Assembly (NCBI GenBank): GCA_008933995.1
Contig: WARS01000014.1
Location: forward strand, 5,999,192-6,063,191
From: Datnioides undecimradiatus
Taxonomy: Eukaryota; Chordata; Actinopteri; Lobotiformes; Datnioididae
Length of the DNA stretch: 64,000 nt
Direction of reading: 5' to 3'
Every line of letters begins with the position of its first letter. Within the stretch, counting starts at the first letter, position 1. Below, piece by piece: positions 12,457 to 26,381 of the stretch. The notes beneath the pieces were generated by a model, which was not told the origin of the DNA, searched no databases, and saw only the letters and a program-made list of their open reading frames with translations. A program made the translations under genes and the position numbers.

Positions 12457-13264
12457 GTGAGTAACAAATGCTGTTGTTGTCTTCTTTAGCCTAAAGACCA
12501 CTTTGAGGGGCTGTTGAAAGAACTTAACATGAAATCTCCTCTTCCTGGGAATCATTTCACTTTCTCCTCACCCAGATAAACCTTTGTTTGCGTTTTTACA
12601 TGCTTTCCTTTTTCATTGTTTGGCTTTCCAAAATGTCTTTCTTATCTCGCCGGGCTTTATGTAGGTTGCCAGGCGCTCCTGTCTCCACAGGAGGCCTCAG
12701 CATCCTATCCCCAACAGTGCTGGCATCCTGTTTAAAGTGCTCCTGTTGTCTCGCGTGCTTCACAGTACACCTTTTTAATCGTGCCTCCGTCTTTTGATTT
12801 GACCGCTCTCAAACCCAAAAATGCGACGGCTGTCTCTCTGCTGATAATATGTCAGCCAGTCTGCACCCCATGGGGTGGATATTTGCATATTATTTCAGCT
12901 GTGGCTCTGAAAATCTTCAATAGCAGAATTATCACCCCAGAAAGAAAAGAGCCAACTCTTTCAGACTTATACTTTGGGCTGTTCTTATGCATTTTCACCA
13001 TTATTCTTAAACAAAGGCTGATCTCTTCACTGAGATTAGGAGTCTGGAAATGTTCACATTCATTGTGGAGAGAATGGATGTGAGAGCAGGATTAGGTAGC
13101 TTTGCTTTTAAGCCTGTTTTAGATATGAAGGGAAAAAAGGTGAAATAGCAAAAAATGTTAAGTTTGTGAATGCACTCCTTTGTTTGTTCAGTTTTTCAAT
13201 TAAAGTTTTTTTTTATTACAAACAACAGTGTTGCATTGGACAAAGAAAACCTTTCATGGATTTG

Positions 13265-13400
13265 AACTAGAGTTTATAGAATAGACTAGAATAGTACTTT
13301 ATTAATCCTTTGTAGGGAATTCTGGTGTTACAGCAGCCATGAACGATACAGTGCAAATAACTTTAAAAGAGAAAAGATCATTTAGGCTAAAGGAAGTATA
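13265..13400. repeat. Probable retrotransposon 3'-end fragment
   Basis: The words TAGTACTTTATTAATCC, GGGAATTCTGGTGTTACAGC and CAGTGCAAATAACTTTAAA, in this order, look like the 3' ends of fish non-LTR elements that occur as short truncated copies. I cannot name the family with confidence. No open reverse-transcriptase frame remains. Confidence 0.5.
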
Positions 13401-14429
13401 AACAGAAAAGAAATGGTAACTGAATCTGTACAAGGTCTTTTTTTTAATGGCAAGGACAAAAAAGAAATGTATAAATAAATAAAAAATGTAAAAAATGTAA
13501 CATTACAAATGATCAGTGGTCTCCAAATATACTCAGCCTTTTATATTCTTCAACTTGAAGGCTCTTTCCAGACCCGCAGTGGCAAAGCCAGGCAGTTAGT
13601 GGGTGGCCAGAATGGCACCAGTGGTCATTTGGGGACTTTACAGATGTCACTATAACATCAACATAAATAAATATTTCAAATAAGAGGCACCTGAACCGTA
13701 TAACTCTGCATGAGTTGGAATTCAGGGTGTAGATCAAATGCTGTTCAGTGTGGCCAACATTTTCTCATTCCTGCAAGTAAAGTAACAAAAAACTTACCTT
13801 GAGTCATTTCTACAATACTGACATAATAATTACATGCAGAATATATGAACTTAATCACCAGTCTATCAGTTGTCACAAATTAACAAAAGAAATATGTTTA
13901 TTCAAATTGTCTGCTCAACTAATCAAACCATGACGGCTGCCTCAGTGGCAAAAATATGGAAATTAGGATTTATTTCAACGTGGGAAATATAATCAAGTTA
14001 GAGAAACAATGCTAAAATACTTCAGCCAATGAATGCATCGTTTAGCGGGAGTTAGAGTGTGTTTGCTCAACTTTTTGATGATCTGAAATCAAGCACCGGC
14101 TAGAAAGCCTGATTCTGATGAACTACAGTACACACATACACTAACATCAGGTCAGCATCAGATATGACCAAATTTACCCTCCTCTAATTTCCTGTTAAAA
14201 ATATATTGGAAATATAATTTGATTCAACTTGTCACAATAGAAAGAATGTAACCGTACAGGTGTTTGGTGCCTCCTGAAGCTAACTGTACCTCAGGTCTTT
14301 AAGTCTCAGAGGCATGAAGAGGTTAGCTGTTTGTTCCTCCTGTCATGCTGGGGTCTCTAAAATTTGATAGGTGCAATTAAAATATTTTGTGACTGCTCTT
14401 ATAACAAGCAAATACCATCCTGATTTAAA

Positions 14430-14700
14430 TTTGTCTGCCTTCAAAGTAGTCACCTTGTGCAGTCACTACTCCCAGTGCTCCGGCCGTGTTTGGATCGCTC
14501 GTTTGAAGTCCTGTCATTGAACCTTGTAAAGGATAATCTGCAGTGGGTACTGGATGTCCACTGCGTCAAAGTGACCTTTCAGCTTTGATTTCATGTTGTA
14601 GACGAGGAAGAAGTCAATGTCGCCAAATCCAGCGAGTAGGGTATAAGGATTGTGTTGGTGCAGCTCAAAAAAACCCTGTGTGTTGTCAGTGTGCTGTGCG
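14430..14700 (-). pseudogene. Decayed mariner-family (IS630/Tc1/mariner) transposase fragment
   Basis: Read on the - strand, short pieces of a mariner-type transposase C-terminus appear in the correct order across several frames. A segment ending NTILIPYSLDLA (PYSLDLA at 14641-14621) comes first. Next is DFFLVYNMKSKLKG near 14615-14574, then AQGDYFEG ending at 14437. In intact members these correspond to the PYSPDLAP-(D)FFLF block, with the third catalytic Asp, and the closing GDYFEG block. Frameshifts and stops interrupt it, and the upstream half with the first two catalytic acidic residues is missing or unrecognisable. It is an inactive relic inserted in gpc3 intron 2, antisense to the host gene. 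Terminal inverted repeats were not found. Confidence 0.75.
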
Positions 14701-17700
14701 CCCCCTGAAACACATCCTAGGTGTGCTGCAGATGTACAGAAATGGTTCTGTCACAAAATACCCCCATTAAGTCCAAGACAACATGGCCTAAAGGCAATTA
14801 CGGCCGGGGTGGCCCTCCGGGCAGCAGGGCTTCTGTCCACGGTGGTCACGGCCACCTCTTATCACCCACAAACCCACAGTTGCCCAGATTAGAGACAGCA
14901 CTTTGCTCTGACAGAGCCGCCTCATTAAAGCCTTTTATTCTTGTTAAATCTTTACAAAGGACCACAGTTTTGATAATTCTCCGCTTTGGTGTCACCTCAG
15001 CGGAGCATTATCTGCAGGGGGAGCGCACACGATTTCTGCTCGTCCCTACAATTTCTTCAGCAGCTACCCTGTCGTGTTATTTACGCTGATGTGTCAAAAA
15101 ATTGTCACGAGTGGTTTCTAGGGACGAGCGTGGCTCTTGGTGTTTGAGCCACATTTTAATGATGTGCCCTGTTGCACGCCTCTCGAGCTGTATTTCATCA
15201 TGGAGGAAAAACAAACAGTGTGGAGTGAGGATCAAAGTGTCATTTGAAATGCTATCATCAAACGGAGCTGAAGGGACTGACAGCTCCTCCCAGCTCCAGC
15301 TGAGAAAAGGAGGCTTTGTTTCTTTCTGCGTCTGATGACTGGTGCATCAGGAGAGAGGAGAGGAGAGGAGAGGTGAAGAAAAGGAAGGAAAACAGAAATT
15401 TAGAGGAAAGGAAATGAGATGAATAAGGAGTGGAAAGAAGAGTAAGAGTGAACGCAGCATATTGACATGAACACATCTCATACTGAGCTAATGAGCTCCT
15501 TTAAATGAATCACCCAGCGTCTCCATACATCATGTGAGACTTTTTTTTCCACTTAATGGATGATACAAATCTGCTTCTCAGAAATGCCCACAGTTCTATT
15601 TAATCAAAGCCATTTCTGGGAGCTAAATCAATGCAAACGCAGGACCGCATTTGAGCAGCCACATCTATTAACGAGACGTGTTTGAGAAAGTACACATTTG
15701 TCTTCATATTAACCCAAATGGAGGCTATTCTTAGATGTCACTTTGTTTATATTTATCCTCACTCCAGGGCATGCATACTCAGTATAAATCCAAAGTCTTT
15801 ACAGCTGATGTGTTGTGGCTGCAAAACTTCTCTCTGCCTTTTTCTTCTCTGAGCTATCTCTCCCTCAATCTCAAGTTATTTGAGTTCAGCTCTGTGGGGG
15901 CAACCCCAGCAAGACCTGAAGGTGTTTGCTTGTCAATCTTTTTCTTTGTGCACAACATTTGGCAGGTTGTAGCATGGGACACCTGCTCCAGAATTAATCT
16001 TCAAGGTCTCGTTGTTTATGAAAAGCATCCTCTGCTTTAGCAGAGTGCACTCCGTAGTCGGCTCACTCACAGGTCTAAGTTGTTTGAACCTAATTCAGGT
16101 CGCAGTCTCATAATATCAGCCCAGAGTTTCCCTGAAAAGGAAGATTATAAGACTGTCACGGCGGCGAGAAGCGACCCATTTATTTCTGCTCAACCTCCAT
16201 GTTTCCATAGTTCTCCGTTCACCTCGCGACCCCAACAGTTTGCCCTCGTCCTCCTCCTCCAACCATGCACTTATGTTTCAAAGAGATGCATTTTTCATTT
16301 TGGCCCATGAAATATTGAAACACTTACGCAACATGTGCTCAGTCATGCAGACATAACAACCTGTCAGGGCAGGGAGGAGCAGGGCAGAGGGCCTGATCTT
16401 ACATCTTTGGGATCTCATGGCTTATTTACAGCAATATGAATAAGTAACAACAATTAACCAAATTTAACTTCCGCTGAAAGAGGGTCACCTGAAAAAATGA
16501 AAAATGCGGATCACTGATTTGTTCCAACAGCTCAAATGTGAAATGTGTTTACTGTGTACTGACAAAAAAGAAAATGAAGAAGAAAGCGGCATCTGAACAC
16601 AAAACCCATCAAACTGTCAAGGTATGCACAGCTGATGAACTCAGGTTCTGTTACTGTGTGCTACTGGTCTGTTTCTCTACGGTGTTTTCAAAGACATGTG
16701 GACTGATCCGCTGTAATGTGTAACCCGTCTGCCATATTGAATATGGATGCGGGCAGCATAGGAAGGCACTCACATGCATCAAAGCAAACAAAACACAGAA
16801 CACAGATGCTCAGATAACGACGCACGCACAACGGGCGACGTCGTTCTCTGCTCCGGTCGACATCAGTCCGCCGTGCCTTTACATCGCAAATAACTGTTTG
16901 CAACATCCATTAAGCCTGAATGTCTTGGAGGGAAATGTTAATGCAGGTTTACGATCAAGTTCACCAATTTAAAGTGTTGCCGACAGTTCCTAATTAGCAC
17001 TGAACACAATGTGCAGCTGAGGTTGATGAGAGCGGGTTTAGTCTTGAGAGAAACCATAAATAAAATATTGCAAAATAAAATCACTTTGACATGAAGATGC
17101 ACATTATTCCAATTAATCCTGAAGGAAACATGAACGTACAAACAAATATCATCATTATCAACAGTCTGATAGTTGATGAGACATAATTGCTGTTTCCCAT
17201 TATCATTAGATCATGGTGGATTTTAAAGGCAAGCAGCTCCATATAATGAGAGATAACACTGATACTGAAGAAGCCAAGTTATACGACATAAGAACATTAG
17301 TACTTGTAAATGTTCACAGACGCTGAAGCCTTCTTTGTGTGTCAACATTCAGCCCATTGATCTCATGGAGATCAAATGTAGCTTCACTACTCTTCTTGGT
17401 GGCTCACTCGGCTCACCCAGTCTTTACTTTGATGTCACACGGTTTGTCCAGATTGAAAACAGGACGGTGTTCATCAGATTTTAACCCGCTCCCCCTAAAA
17501 CAATTCCACCGCCGCCGTTCAGGCCGCAGCTGAAGTGAGGTCGTCCTTATTGGCGTGATTGACTCTAGGAATTATTGATGAAGCAGGACACCGTGTTCGC
17601 CCAGCAGGAGTGTGTGAAGAGGGCACTGTAGGCCAGGACTGAGCAGTTTAACGAGGGAAAGAGAGGTGGAGAGGTGGTGGAGGGAGTTGCTGCACGCTCC

Positions 17701-20700
17701 TCTGACCGCGTGGCGTGACTGATGTGAGGAGAAATGTTTGGGTGGTGAGGAGTCTGCTCCGAGTCCCGGCGGAGCCTCATCAGTGGTGCACCTCTCCACC
17801 CCCCCCACCCCCCCTTCCCCATACATCCCTACATCTCAAACCACCCTGGCTTGGACGAGAGGCTAAGTGGTGTGAAGCAGTGAGCTCTCCGACAAGCTCC
17901 ATTACTCCTCCTCAGAAAATTCCCCTGGTCCGCCTGTCAGTGGAGAGGTGATGGGGCGGGTGTTAGGGAGTGGTGGGTCGATCAAAGGAGGTAGAATAGA
18001 GCAGAGTCTCGTTCATTTACCAGCTCCCTCATCACCTATATGTGCCTTTTTACTAACTTCGTAATGATGGCTCTAAAAGTGCTTAATTCTAGCTTGTTAG
18101 CTTGACTTCTTAGCACTCAGCCAGAAATCGTTTTGTCGTATTTTCTCCTCCTGAGGGGCAGCGGCGGGAAGGTAAAAACAGAGAGGGAGAACTGTCATGG
18201 CTAACTCGGACCTTGTTAGTATCGATCCTCTCAGATTGAGCACCCTTTCATTTATAATTCATCTCTGTCTGATGGGCGCAGATGGAGGTTGGAGACGGCG
18301 GGGAAGAGCTGTGTTTTAGTTTTCCTTAGCGGTCTGAAATGTTTTCTCGCGATGGCACAGATAATAACGAGCCACAGGGGGGTTGTGTGATAGCACTGTG
18401 GGAGGGCCTCTCTCTGGCTGGGTGTCCCTTGGTTGATCCCTGCTCTGGCAGGTCTGATGGGTGCTGTTGGTGACCCTGGTGGCCTGGGTTGCGCTACAAG
18501 AGGCCGGCATCTCTACAACCTTCTGCCGCGCCGCAGTCCACTTCAGGCAGCGTCAGTTTGAACGCGGCGAGTGGAGGGGATCGCTCCCTATTAATATTTG
18601 AGGAGCTCTCGTCGCTGCAGCTGTTTACTTAACAGAACACGCTCCGGGGCTCCCCTGAAGAGCACGCCGCAGAGGAGCTGACAGCACCGCCCTGTCACTC
18701 ACTCCACTCACGCCCTCCACCCACCTTCCCCCCGCAGTCTCTCGTGGGTGCTGTACTGCTACCTGTGTCTTTTCCCCGAGCTCCAGCCCCCACTCATCCA
18801 TCACAATCCCATCGTGCTGCTTCCTAACTGTCACCCTCTGTAGTGACTGCCATTATTTTTCATTTGTGCTGCCGCGTTGTACGAGGTAAGTGCACACGTT
18901 CGCTCAGTGAATGATTTCATTGTTTTGCCGTCTGCGTCTCCCTTTCGATTTGTAAACATATCTATATCTGAGATCTGCTCCGTCAAGATCCCGCCGATGT
19001 GTCACACAGCGCCTTGTTTGTCAGCTCACAGACGTCCAACCGGATTAATGGCTGCTATGACCAAACTCTGTCCTCCTCCTGCACCAGCTCCACGGCGGTG
19101 ACAAGCACACAGGCCGTGCCACTCCCAGCCTCTTTCTCCTGATGTGTGTTATCGCTGCTCTGAAGTCAGACAGAGTTCAGGAGTTCATGCAGCTTTAATA
19201 ACGGAGAGCTTCTCCCCTCTAATTTCTCACCGTCTCGTTTCTGCAGATATGACACAGTTCGCACTCTTTGAAGGAAGTGATCAAAATTTGCTCATGCAAG
19301 TTTTTATTTGAGAGTTAGAGAAGACGATTAATAACGCTGTTTGGTTCTGCACAGAAATCATGACGCAAACCTGCTAATAACAAAATCCAAGGACCAGCAC
19401 CTCTTAAGGTTTACTAAAGCTTGGGACAAACCCGAGGGTTAGGAGGACAAACTGCACACAGATTGTCACCAACTTCTTCTAGTCCTTGGCACTCAAGAAA
19501 CCTTTAAAACTAGGCAACACACTGAGCTGCTGATCAGAGCATTGGCGGTTGGCGATCCCGTGAACCCATTGAGAGACCTGTAGAAACTGTCTTGTGCTCT
19601 TGTAGCAAAACTGGAAACAGCAGCTTGCATTGGCTGTTTGCAATGCAGCATTAGCCAGGAGAGGACTTTGGTTGAGATCCTGTATGGATGAACTTGAGGT
19701 TTAGCTTATATAATATACACACCCAAGCAACACCATCAGTTGCTGATGTCCGTCACAGATCAAAAATATTATAATTGGAAAAACTTGATGGGAAGAACTG
19801 GCAGCGACTGGATCTGAAGATTAGTAACGTTACTCATTAAACAATGTATGATTTTATCTTCTGACTGTCACCCCCCTAACCCAGAGTGGAACAGGCCAGG
19901 TCCAACTTGGCCATGACAGTCTTCACATCAAAACCATACACATAATAATCACAGCAATTGTAAAGTAGGTCCCCCCTTAATTAACACATCTCCTTCTTTT
20001 TATTCACACAAAACTGTATAAACAGTTTTGATGCCAGTCTATGTGCTAACTTATTTAAGAGCGGTTTCAATCGTCTTGTCTAACTTCAGGGGGCGAATAA
20101 GCATATTCCCAAACATGTTAAACCATTCTTTTAAACAAAGGCCTGTCACTGCAGACACAAATAAATCGAGCTGAAATAGATGAAGTATGAAATGGGACTC
20201 GTTATACTCTGAGGTCAGTCGTTCTTTTTGTCTCTGCCTCTCTTTTCCTCATCCTCCTGCCACACTTTCCTTCTATCCGGAGGCTTTCTCTTCCCCTCGG
20301 TTGAGCAGGATTTGTCACAGGTGTTACCAGGAAGCTCCCGTTGCCATTAAACCGCAGAGTCTTTTTCCTGTCCTGCTTTGAACCCCGCTTCATTTTGGCT
20401 TCCTCAATATTGAGAGCAGGCTTGACACGCACGAATAGATTGGTCGAGAAAACAGCCGGCTGAGTGGTAAGGTCTGTTTGTGTACGTGTGCTTGTGTGTG
20501 GGTGTGTGTGTGAAACACCCCATTAATTGAAAGAACAAGAGCTGCTGTTTCCCCGAGCCGGGGCAGATTTCCTCTCATGTTCAGCTTTGTCTTACGCAGC
20601 TTAATTTGCACACCTTACAAGACGCTGCTAGCTGTTATGTTGTGTTTTTCGTTTGATGCCGGGCTGTGGTTTTTCTAAATGGGCTTATTTGTAGAGCAAA

Positions 20701-21380
20701 ACTGCACCGACGAACGCACCAAGGGAAAGTTTAGAGGCTGGTCACGTGTCTGTCTGTGTGAAGATACCGTGGGCCGCGCGCACGCTTTGTTTGGTTTTCA
20801 GATGTTTGCCTCCTCCTGGTTCAGCCGTAGACACATGTGCATAAGGATGCCACATTCTGGCACTTATAGCAGTCACTTACAATCGTGTAGGTGAAGGTTT
20901 GATGCTGGCACATTAGAGAGGCTGGAGCAAAATGCTGAAAGTGCTGTTGTTCACAGGCTGAGAAATGTGGGCTTTTAAAGTGTCACACACACATTTTTAA
21001 AGTGCTTGTAAAAGTGAATAGAATGCCAATATTCAAGCGAAACGAAGGCCGTGCTAGGTTCTTTAAATATTTGGGGTTGCTATTTGTTTTGGTGAAGGTG
21101 GAGGGAGGACATTTCATCTTTCTGGTGAATGAAGTCTTTGCTTGTTTTCTGCTCATTCTTTTGTCTTTTATCTATTGGTTTGTAAAAGCTTTTGTAATGC
21201 AGTGACGATCCTGAACATGACAGATTATCATCTTCATGGTGGTTTGAGCTAGGTGCGTCCTACATTCTGGATATTTAAAGGGTTAGACGCAGTGTTTCCG
21301 CAGGTTAAGAGGCAGAACACGAAACCTTGCTCTAACGACAAAATGGCAGCACTCTTATTCATGCATTTTTCAGAAGGGCA
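14700..21380. other. Intron 2, segment 3: unique sequence with small CpG-rich patches
   Basis: Unique intronic sequence with GA-rich DNA at 15350-15440. Small CpG-containing patches lie near 16810-16880 and 18520-18620. A 9-bp perfect hairpin occurs at 20009-20030, and a short interrupted GT tract near 20480-20512. A C-rich run lies at about 17797-17818. No coding exon recognised. Confidence 0.6.
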
Positions 21381-21385
21381 TCGAG

Positions 21386-21424
21386 TTTTTTTTTTTTTTT
21401 TCGTGTGAGCAGTTAGTAAAGACG

Positions 21425-21459
<35 letters not shown>
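21386..21459. repeat. T16 homopolymer followed by a (CA)n microsatellite
   Basis: A 16-nt T run (21386-21401) is followed 25 bp later by an uninterrupted AC run of 33 nt (21427-21459). Confidence 0.95.
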
Positions 21460-21462
<3 letters not shown>

Positions 21463-24400
21463 GGAACTGTCCGAACCCCGATAAAATCCCAGGAGAGGTG
21501 TTGGGTTTAACCACGACATTTCAGAGCAAACTGTAGACAAGACCCAGGGGTGTGGTGGTGACTGGATCTCCTTACAGCACTCCAGCACGAGCACAGATGC
21601 CCTCGTGAGGTTAAGAGGCTAAAAAATTAGAGCGGTGTCTGCGCGGGCTAATGACCGACTCAGGGGAAAACGTGCTCGGTAGCAGCTGCAGAGAGGGAGG
21701 AGAAGCAGGCTGGCGCTGAGGTAGCCAATGTAGACAATGTAGGTGATAATGAACATATGTCTTCTGTTTTACAGTCTCAACTTTAAAGCTGCACTCATCA
21801 ATATTTTGGAAAGGTGCCGCTTGAATTACCATCAAACTCTGCAGGCCCGCTCAGCTGTGTGTGAAGAGTTTCACCCTCTTCTGAGCTCTTGTTTTTCAGT
21901 TTGAGGCACAATCTTCACTCATTCACCCTGTCTGCAGCTGGAGCAGGCGCATGCTCTCACTGAAGCTCTGGTAAACTCATTGTACAGTGTGTGCCCATCA
22001 CTGCATGGCTGACAGAGTTAGCAAGTAGCTGTTGAAGATAGTGGAGCGTTGCCAGGTGGGAGAAACACGACGAATGCTAATGTTGCTTTGTGTCTGCTGG
22101 GTGTGTTAATGTAGGCAACTGTTTGCTAAAAGGCTCGCTGTAGCAACTTTATAGGGTCATAATGTTTGTGGTTGTATTGCAGCAGCTGACTTGCACCACC
22201 TTAGGTATATAAATGAAAGTGGAGAGTGCAAGAACTGTGATGGATCAGCCTGCGCTGCTCTCCTCTGGCAGTTCAGACTGTAGTTAAGACGTCATATGGG
22301 AAGATGAATAAAGACTCTGTGACATTTTATAAAACTCATCTTTGCTGCAAAGATCTCCGCTGCTTACTGTAGTCACCGCCACTTTATCTCAGTGAATCAG
22401 CTCAAACGTTCAAACTGTTACTGTGCTCATGTGTGGTTTTGTGGCAACGCTGTCAGCAGGTAGACTCCTCATTTGAACTGTAAACCACAACATTCACCTG
22501 GACTGTCATCAACCCAGTGTGACTACAGTAAATCCAAATTCAGCCAAAACCAAAGACTTAAAACTCTCAATATGTCTCACGTTATCCTCCTGATGAACAG
22601 AGTTTTAGTTTAAGAAAAGTTTTTTTTTTCCCAGTGGATGCATGTTTCTTTATGGTGTGTATGGTAATTTATTAAGATATTAGTCAGCCACTTTCAGGGA
22701 GACCATGGGACCTAGACTATGAGTGTCCATGCCTTTCTCATGGAGGGCCAAAACTGAAACTGAAAAAGTTCCCTTAATTGACTGAATGTATTTGTCACTG
22801 CCCGCCGTGCTCCAGATATGGGAACACATTAAATAAATATAAAAATGTGCATAAAATGTCAATTTATTTGTTTTAGTTAATTAATTTAATCTATTTTTCT
22901 GTCAACGTGATGTCTGTTTGGTCAAACAATAGAGTCTGATTGCAGAAAATGATCTTGTAAGACTGTCACAGTTACAACAAGGTCCTTTCGCTGACTGTCA
23001 TGGGTCCTAAGTCATTTAGCCACTATTGAATCCTGTAACTCTGTGATCTCAATTAACCATCATAACACATTTTTGAATTCAGCTTCATAGATTCTCTGTC
23101 TATGTAATGTTTATTCTTTTTTTTTTAGCTGCCTTCTTACAGCTATGTCCTTTAAGCAGTTACACGGATATGACCAGTTAATAATAATCAGTAACTGCGG
23201 GCTTGAGTCTTGGAGTTACAGAGAAGTGTTTTGTACATTTTCTGTCGCTATTTACTTGGATCAAATGTACAGTTCAATGATAAACTATATTTGAATTTAG
23301 CCACACAAAAAAACATCCACAGCCAGAGGACCTTGGCTGCTAGGAACAAGGATTTCTGTGTGACTGATTGTAGATATTGGCCGTGGCCAGCCATTCTTTG
23401 TATTTCTTTGGTTCATCCTGGCGGAAAGCTCCACTGTTCTTTGAAAAATAATAGGCAGCCTTGGGAATGTACTGAAATGAAAGGACAAGACAAGGCATGT
23501 CAGGAAATTACTTTCTCCCTAAATTATTTTTTAAAAAGAATACAGTTCTCTGAAGCAATGCCTGCTATTGACCGCCTCCTTTTGGGTTTTTTTAGTCCCT
23601 TTGTGTCCGACGTGTGACTTAAAATAAAAGAAAAGAAACACTGAATGAAATTTGAATGAATTGAGTTTCCTTGTAAAGAAAGCACAATCAATAGCTGTTG
23701 CTGTCATTTGCGCGGCAGGAGATACTTTGACTGTCAATGTCATTTGAAAGTCTGCGCAGTTTGAATGACAGTGGGGACGCCGGCGCTTTGAGGCTCTCAG
23801 TGAGACACTGAAGTGAAGAACACAGAGAAATTAAATGTGCGGCGCAGAGCTGCAGTCTGACTGACGATGGCTGTCACTTCGCCAGTGTGACACCCAACTT
23901 GCACTGCTGAGCCACCCACGGAAAGCCAGACTGGATTACTTATGAGTCTGAAAAAAGGGTCGGTTTTAATTCTCATTGTGGGTTTCATGGGGCATTATGG
24001 GAAATGGATGCTTTGTTGATATGCATGGACGTGTGTGAGGCAGCGCCGGTGCACAGCCCAGTGTGTTTCCTGCTCTTGTGGCGGTGGGTCTAATTATCGG
24101 GCCTCAGACGGAGCCAGAGGCCAACAGGTGTCTAGGAGAGGCTGGATCTGGATCAAAGCCAGTGAAAATAATTACACAACCCAACACTCTCGTCTCTCTT
24201 AGATAAGACTGACTGCCCGCCGCCTCACACTCGGACACGCTCACACCAACCGCAGACCACATATCCGCAGCCCTTTTACTTGGAGGCAAACGAGCACAAT
24301 CAGTTACATTTGTGCTCTGCGGCGCGGGAACGGCGGGCAGACAGACGGACGGACACCCTCGTGCTTTGTGTTTTTTCCAGGGTTTGGATGCGCGCACATA

Positions 24401-24665
24401 TGTCAGGGCACACACAGAGCGCCGAGGGGCGAGCGCAGGCAGACAGATGCAGAGAAACGCCACTCAGTTGAATATTTTATCTGTTCATCATTAACACGCA
24501 GCCAGGAAGCCAAGAGCAAACTTTAAAGGACAGACGCGCGCTCCACCAGTGCTCTGGCATTTTCATGGCCTCATTTCAAAGAGCCCCTTTGAAGTCTCTT
24601 AACTAACTACATCCCAGCCACATTTATCTAAAACTACTGAATGATGATAAAACCGATCAGTTCAT

Positions 24666-24702
<37 letters not shown>

Positions 24703-26380
24703 GCTTGATTTGATTTGATTTAACTCCACTGGTCTCGCCCCGCCGTGACGTGACTAACCTTGACTCAGTCTGATTGCATTTTTTCGGACAAAAAGAGATA
24801 CATGTTGAAAGATTTCCAGCAGTGACCAGAAGATATCATTCACAAGTCTGGGAAAACACAATTCAAAGAACACCAGAATAAAATGTGGAAGTATTTTACG
24901 CTGTGGCTGTCACAGCACTGAGTGCATCAGGGGAGACAGCTAAAACTCTGAAAATAAATGTTCCCACATCCATCAAAGATTGTATGCGACAGAAAAGAAA
25001 GACTGTAGGTTAGTAAATCTGATTTAAACCATCTGTTTATTCAAAATGAAACCGCAGTTTCTGCAGCCAGACGATTAAGCTGCGTCGCTGTTTATACACC
25101 AGCGTGGGAAAGATTTAACTGATGCTGAAGAACAGAAAATATAGAGAGACAGCTTATATAAATTAAATCCAAACACAAATTTATCAATTAGGTCTTAAGC
25201 TCACGTTTATTCATATGAAAATGTTACATGTTATCACTTCAGCTCGGCACAATAGCACTTGAGTGATATTTTATATGCGCGCCCCACAGTTCCACACGGG
25301 GATACAGGGCCTCTGGCAAGATGCACAGTGAATGTGATGAATATGTAAATGAAGACATTTCTGCCTTTACATTATGATACTGGGACTGTGACTTTGACTG
25401 CTGTCCTTGCAGAGCTGAAATCCCCAAACTATGTCCAAACCCTCGCCTCAATTTCACGGTGAGAATACGTTTACTCCTGCTTCACAAAAAGGAAATATGA
25501 AAAGTATTTGATGCCGTTCACCTGGAGAATTGAGAGGACAACCAGGGCACCTGGAGGGTGTCAAGAATAGCCCGGTATCTGCACGGACTGTATGCAGAGC
25601 ACCTTAATGAGTGAGCCTTTGACTTGCAGAGACAGATCACTCCTGACATTCATCTCATGTTTTGTCCTGTGAGGTGAACAAAACAACTCGCGTGTACCCA
25701 GTAACAGCTGATCCATCAGTCAGAGGGTGAGGATCAGCCACTTTATGGTGTAGTTGTTTATTAAAAACAAAAGAACTGATTTCTTGGTCAACCTCATTGT
25801 TGCTTTTGTCATTGTTATCCTGCAGTGACACGTGATCTAGGACAGATTGTTCAATGTCACGAGCTTTCCAAATGTCATCACTGTCATTAGCTGTACACAT
25901 GAGCCCCAAGGGTGCCTGAAAGTATACCAGAGAAGAGAGACAAAAAATGAAAATGCCCTTGAGCATTTGGTTTGTGTATAAAGTGCATTTAGCCAGGTGC
26001 TTTTCAATATTCAGTGTTTGCAGAAGAGAATGAAAATGTTCAGTGCTTTTACAGCATGATTTTATAATTTTGTTGATTTTGTAAAATCATTTCACATTTT
26101 TCGAAGTAGTTTCTGCAGCACGTGCCATCATCCCAGAAAATCTGTATCCACAGTGTTTCAATATAGCTGCTCATGGCTTTATGCAAGGTAATCAAACTTG
26201 ATTAACATGGATTCACTGTTAAATCTTGAGTACCATCAGTGCCATCTGCTGTGTTTTTACTCGGACTTAGAGTTCATGACCTGTGTGTTGAGCTGCTGTC
26301 GAGGCAGCCACTTTAATCCTGCCCCCAAAGCCCCTCAGAGGGCAAAACCCGTGTAAAATAGGATAAAAGTTAGGCTGAGC
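21460..26380. other. Intron 2, segment 4: unique sequence with an A31 tract
   Basis: Mostly unique intronic DNA. The patch at 24225-24440 is CpG-rich. A 31-nt A homopolymer is listed separately. Two overlapping acceptor-like pyrimidine tracts near 23110-23142 have no convincing downstream donor with open frame. No gene recognised. Confidence 0.55.
24667..24697. repeat. A31 homopolymer
   Basis: An uninterrupted run of 31 A, followed soon after by three TGATT-type repeats (24707-24721). Such a run could be the tail of a retroposed copy, but I see no recognisable element body upstream and no target-site duplication. Confidence 0.9.
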
Positions 26381-26381
26381 T

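Larger units (their letters stand above)
10620..14430. other. Intron 2, segment 2: AT-rich unique sequence
   Basis: AT-rich intronic DNA. It includes the exon-like segment at 12319-12456 and a LINE-tail-like piece near 13265 (both listed separately). A run of three ACAAGCTA words occurs near 11831-11862. No protein-coding gene recognised. Confidence 0.6.

Noticed and set aside
22203-22312. TATA-like AGGTATATAAATG followed about 100 bp later by GATGAATAAAGAC, resembling a miniature transcription unit
   Set aside because: Both words are common in AT-rich introns. No exon, open frame or other promoter signal connects them.
23210-23617. A 135-codon open frame preceded by pyrimidine-rich acceptor-like sequence
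   Set aside because: No family match, no good donor at its end, and AT-rich codon use typical of intron DNA.
24667-24697. Poly-A tail of a processed pseudogene or SINE
   Set aside because: No recognisable element body lies upstream and there is no target-site duplication, so it is kept only as a homopolymer.
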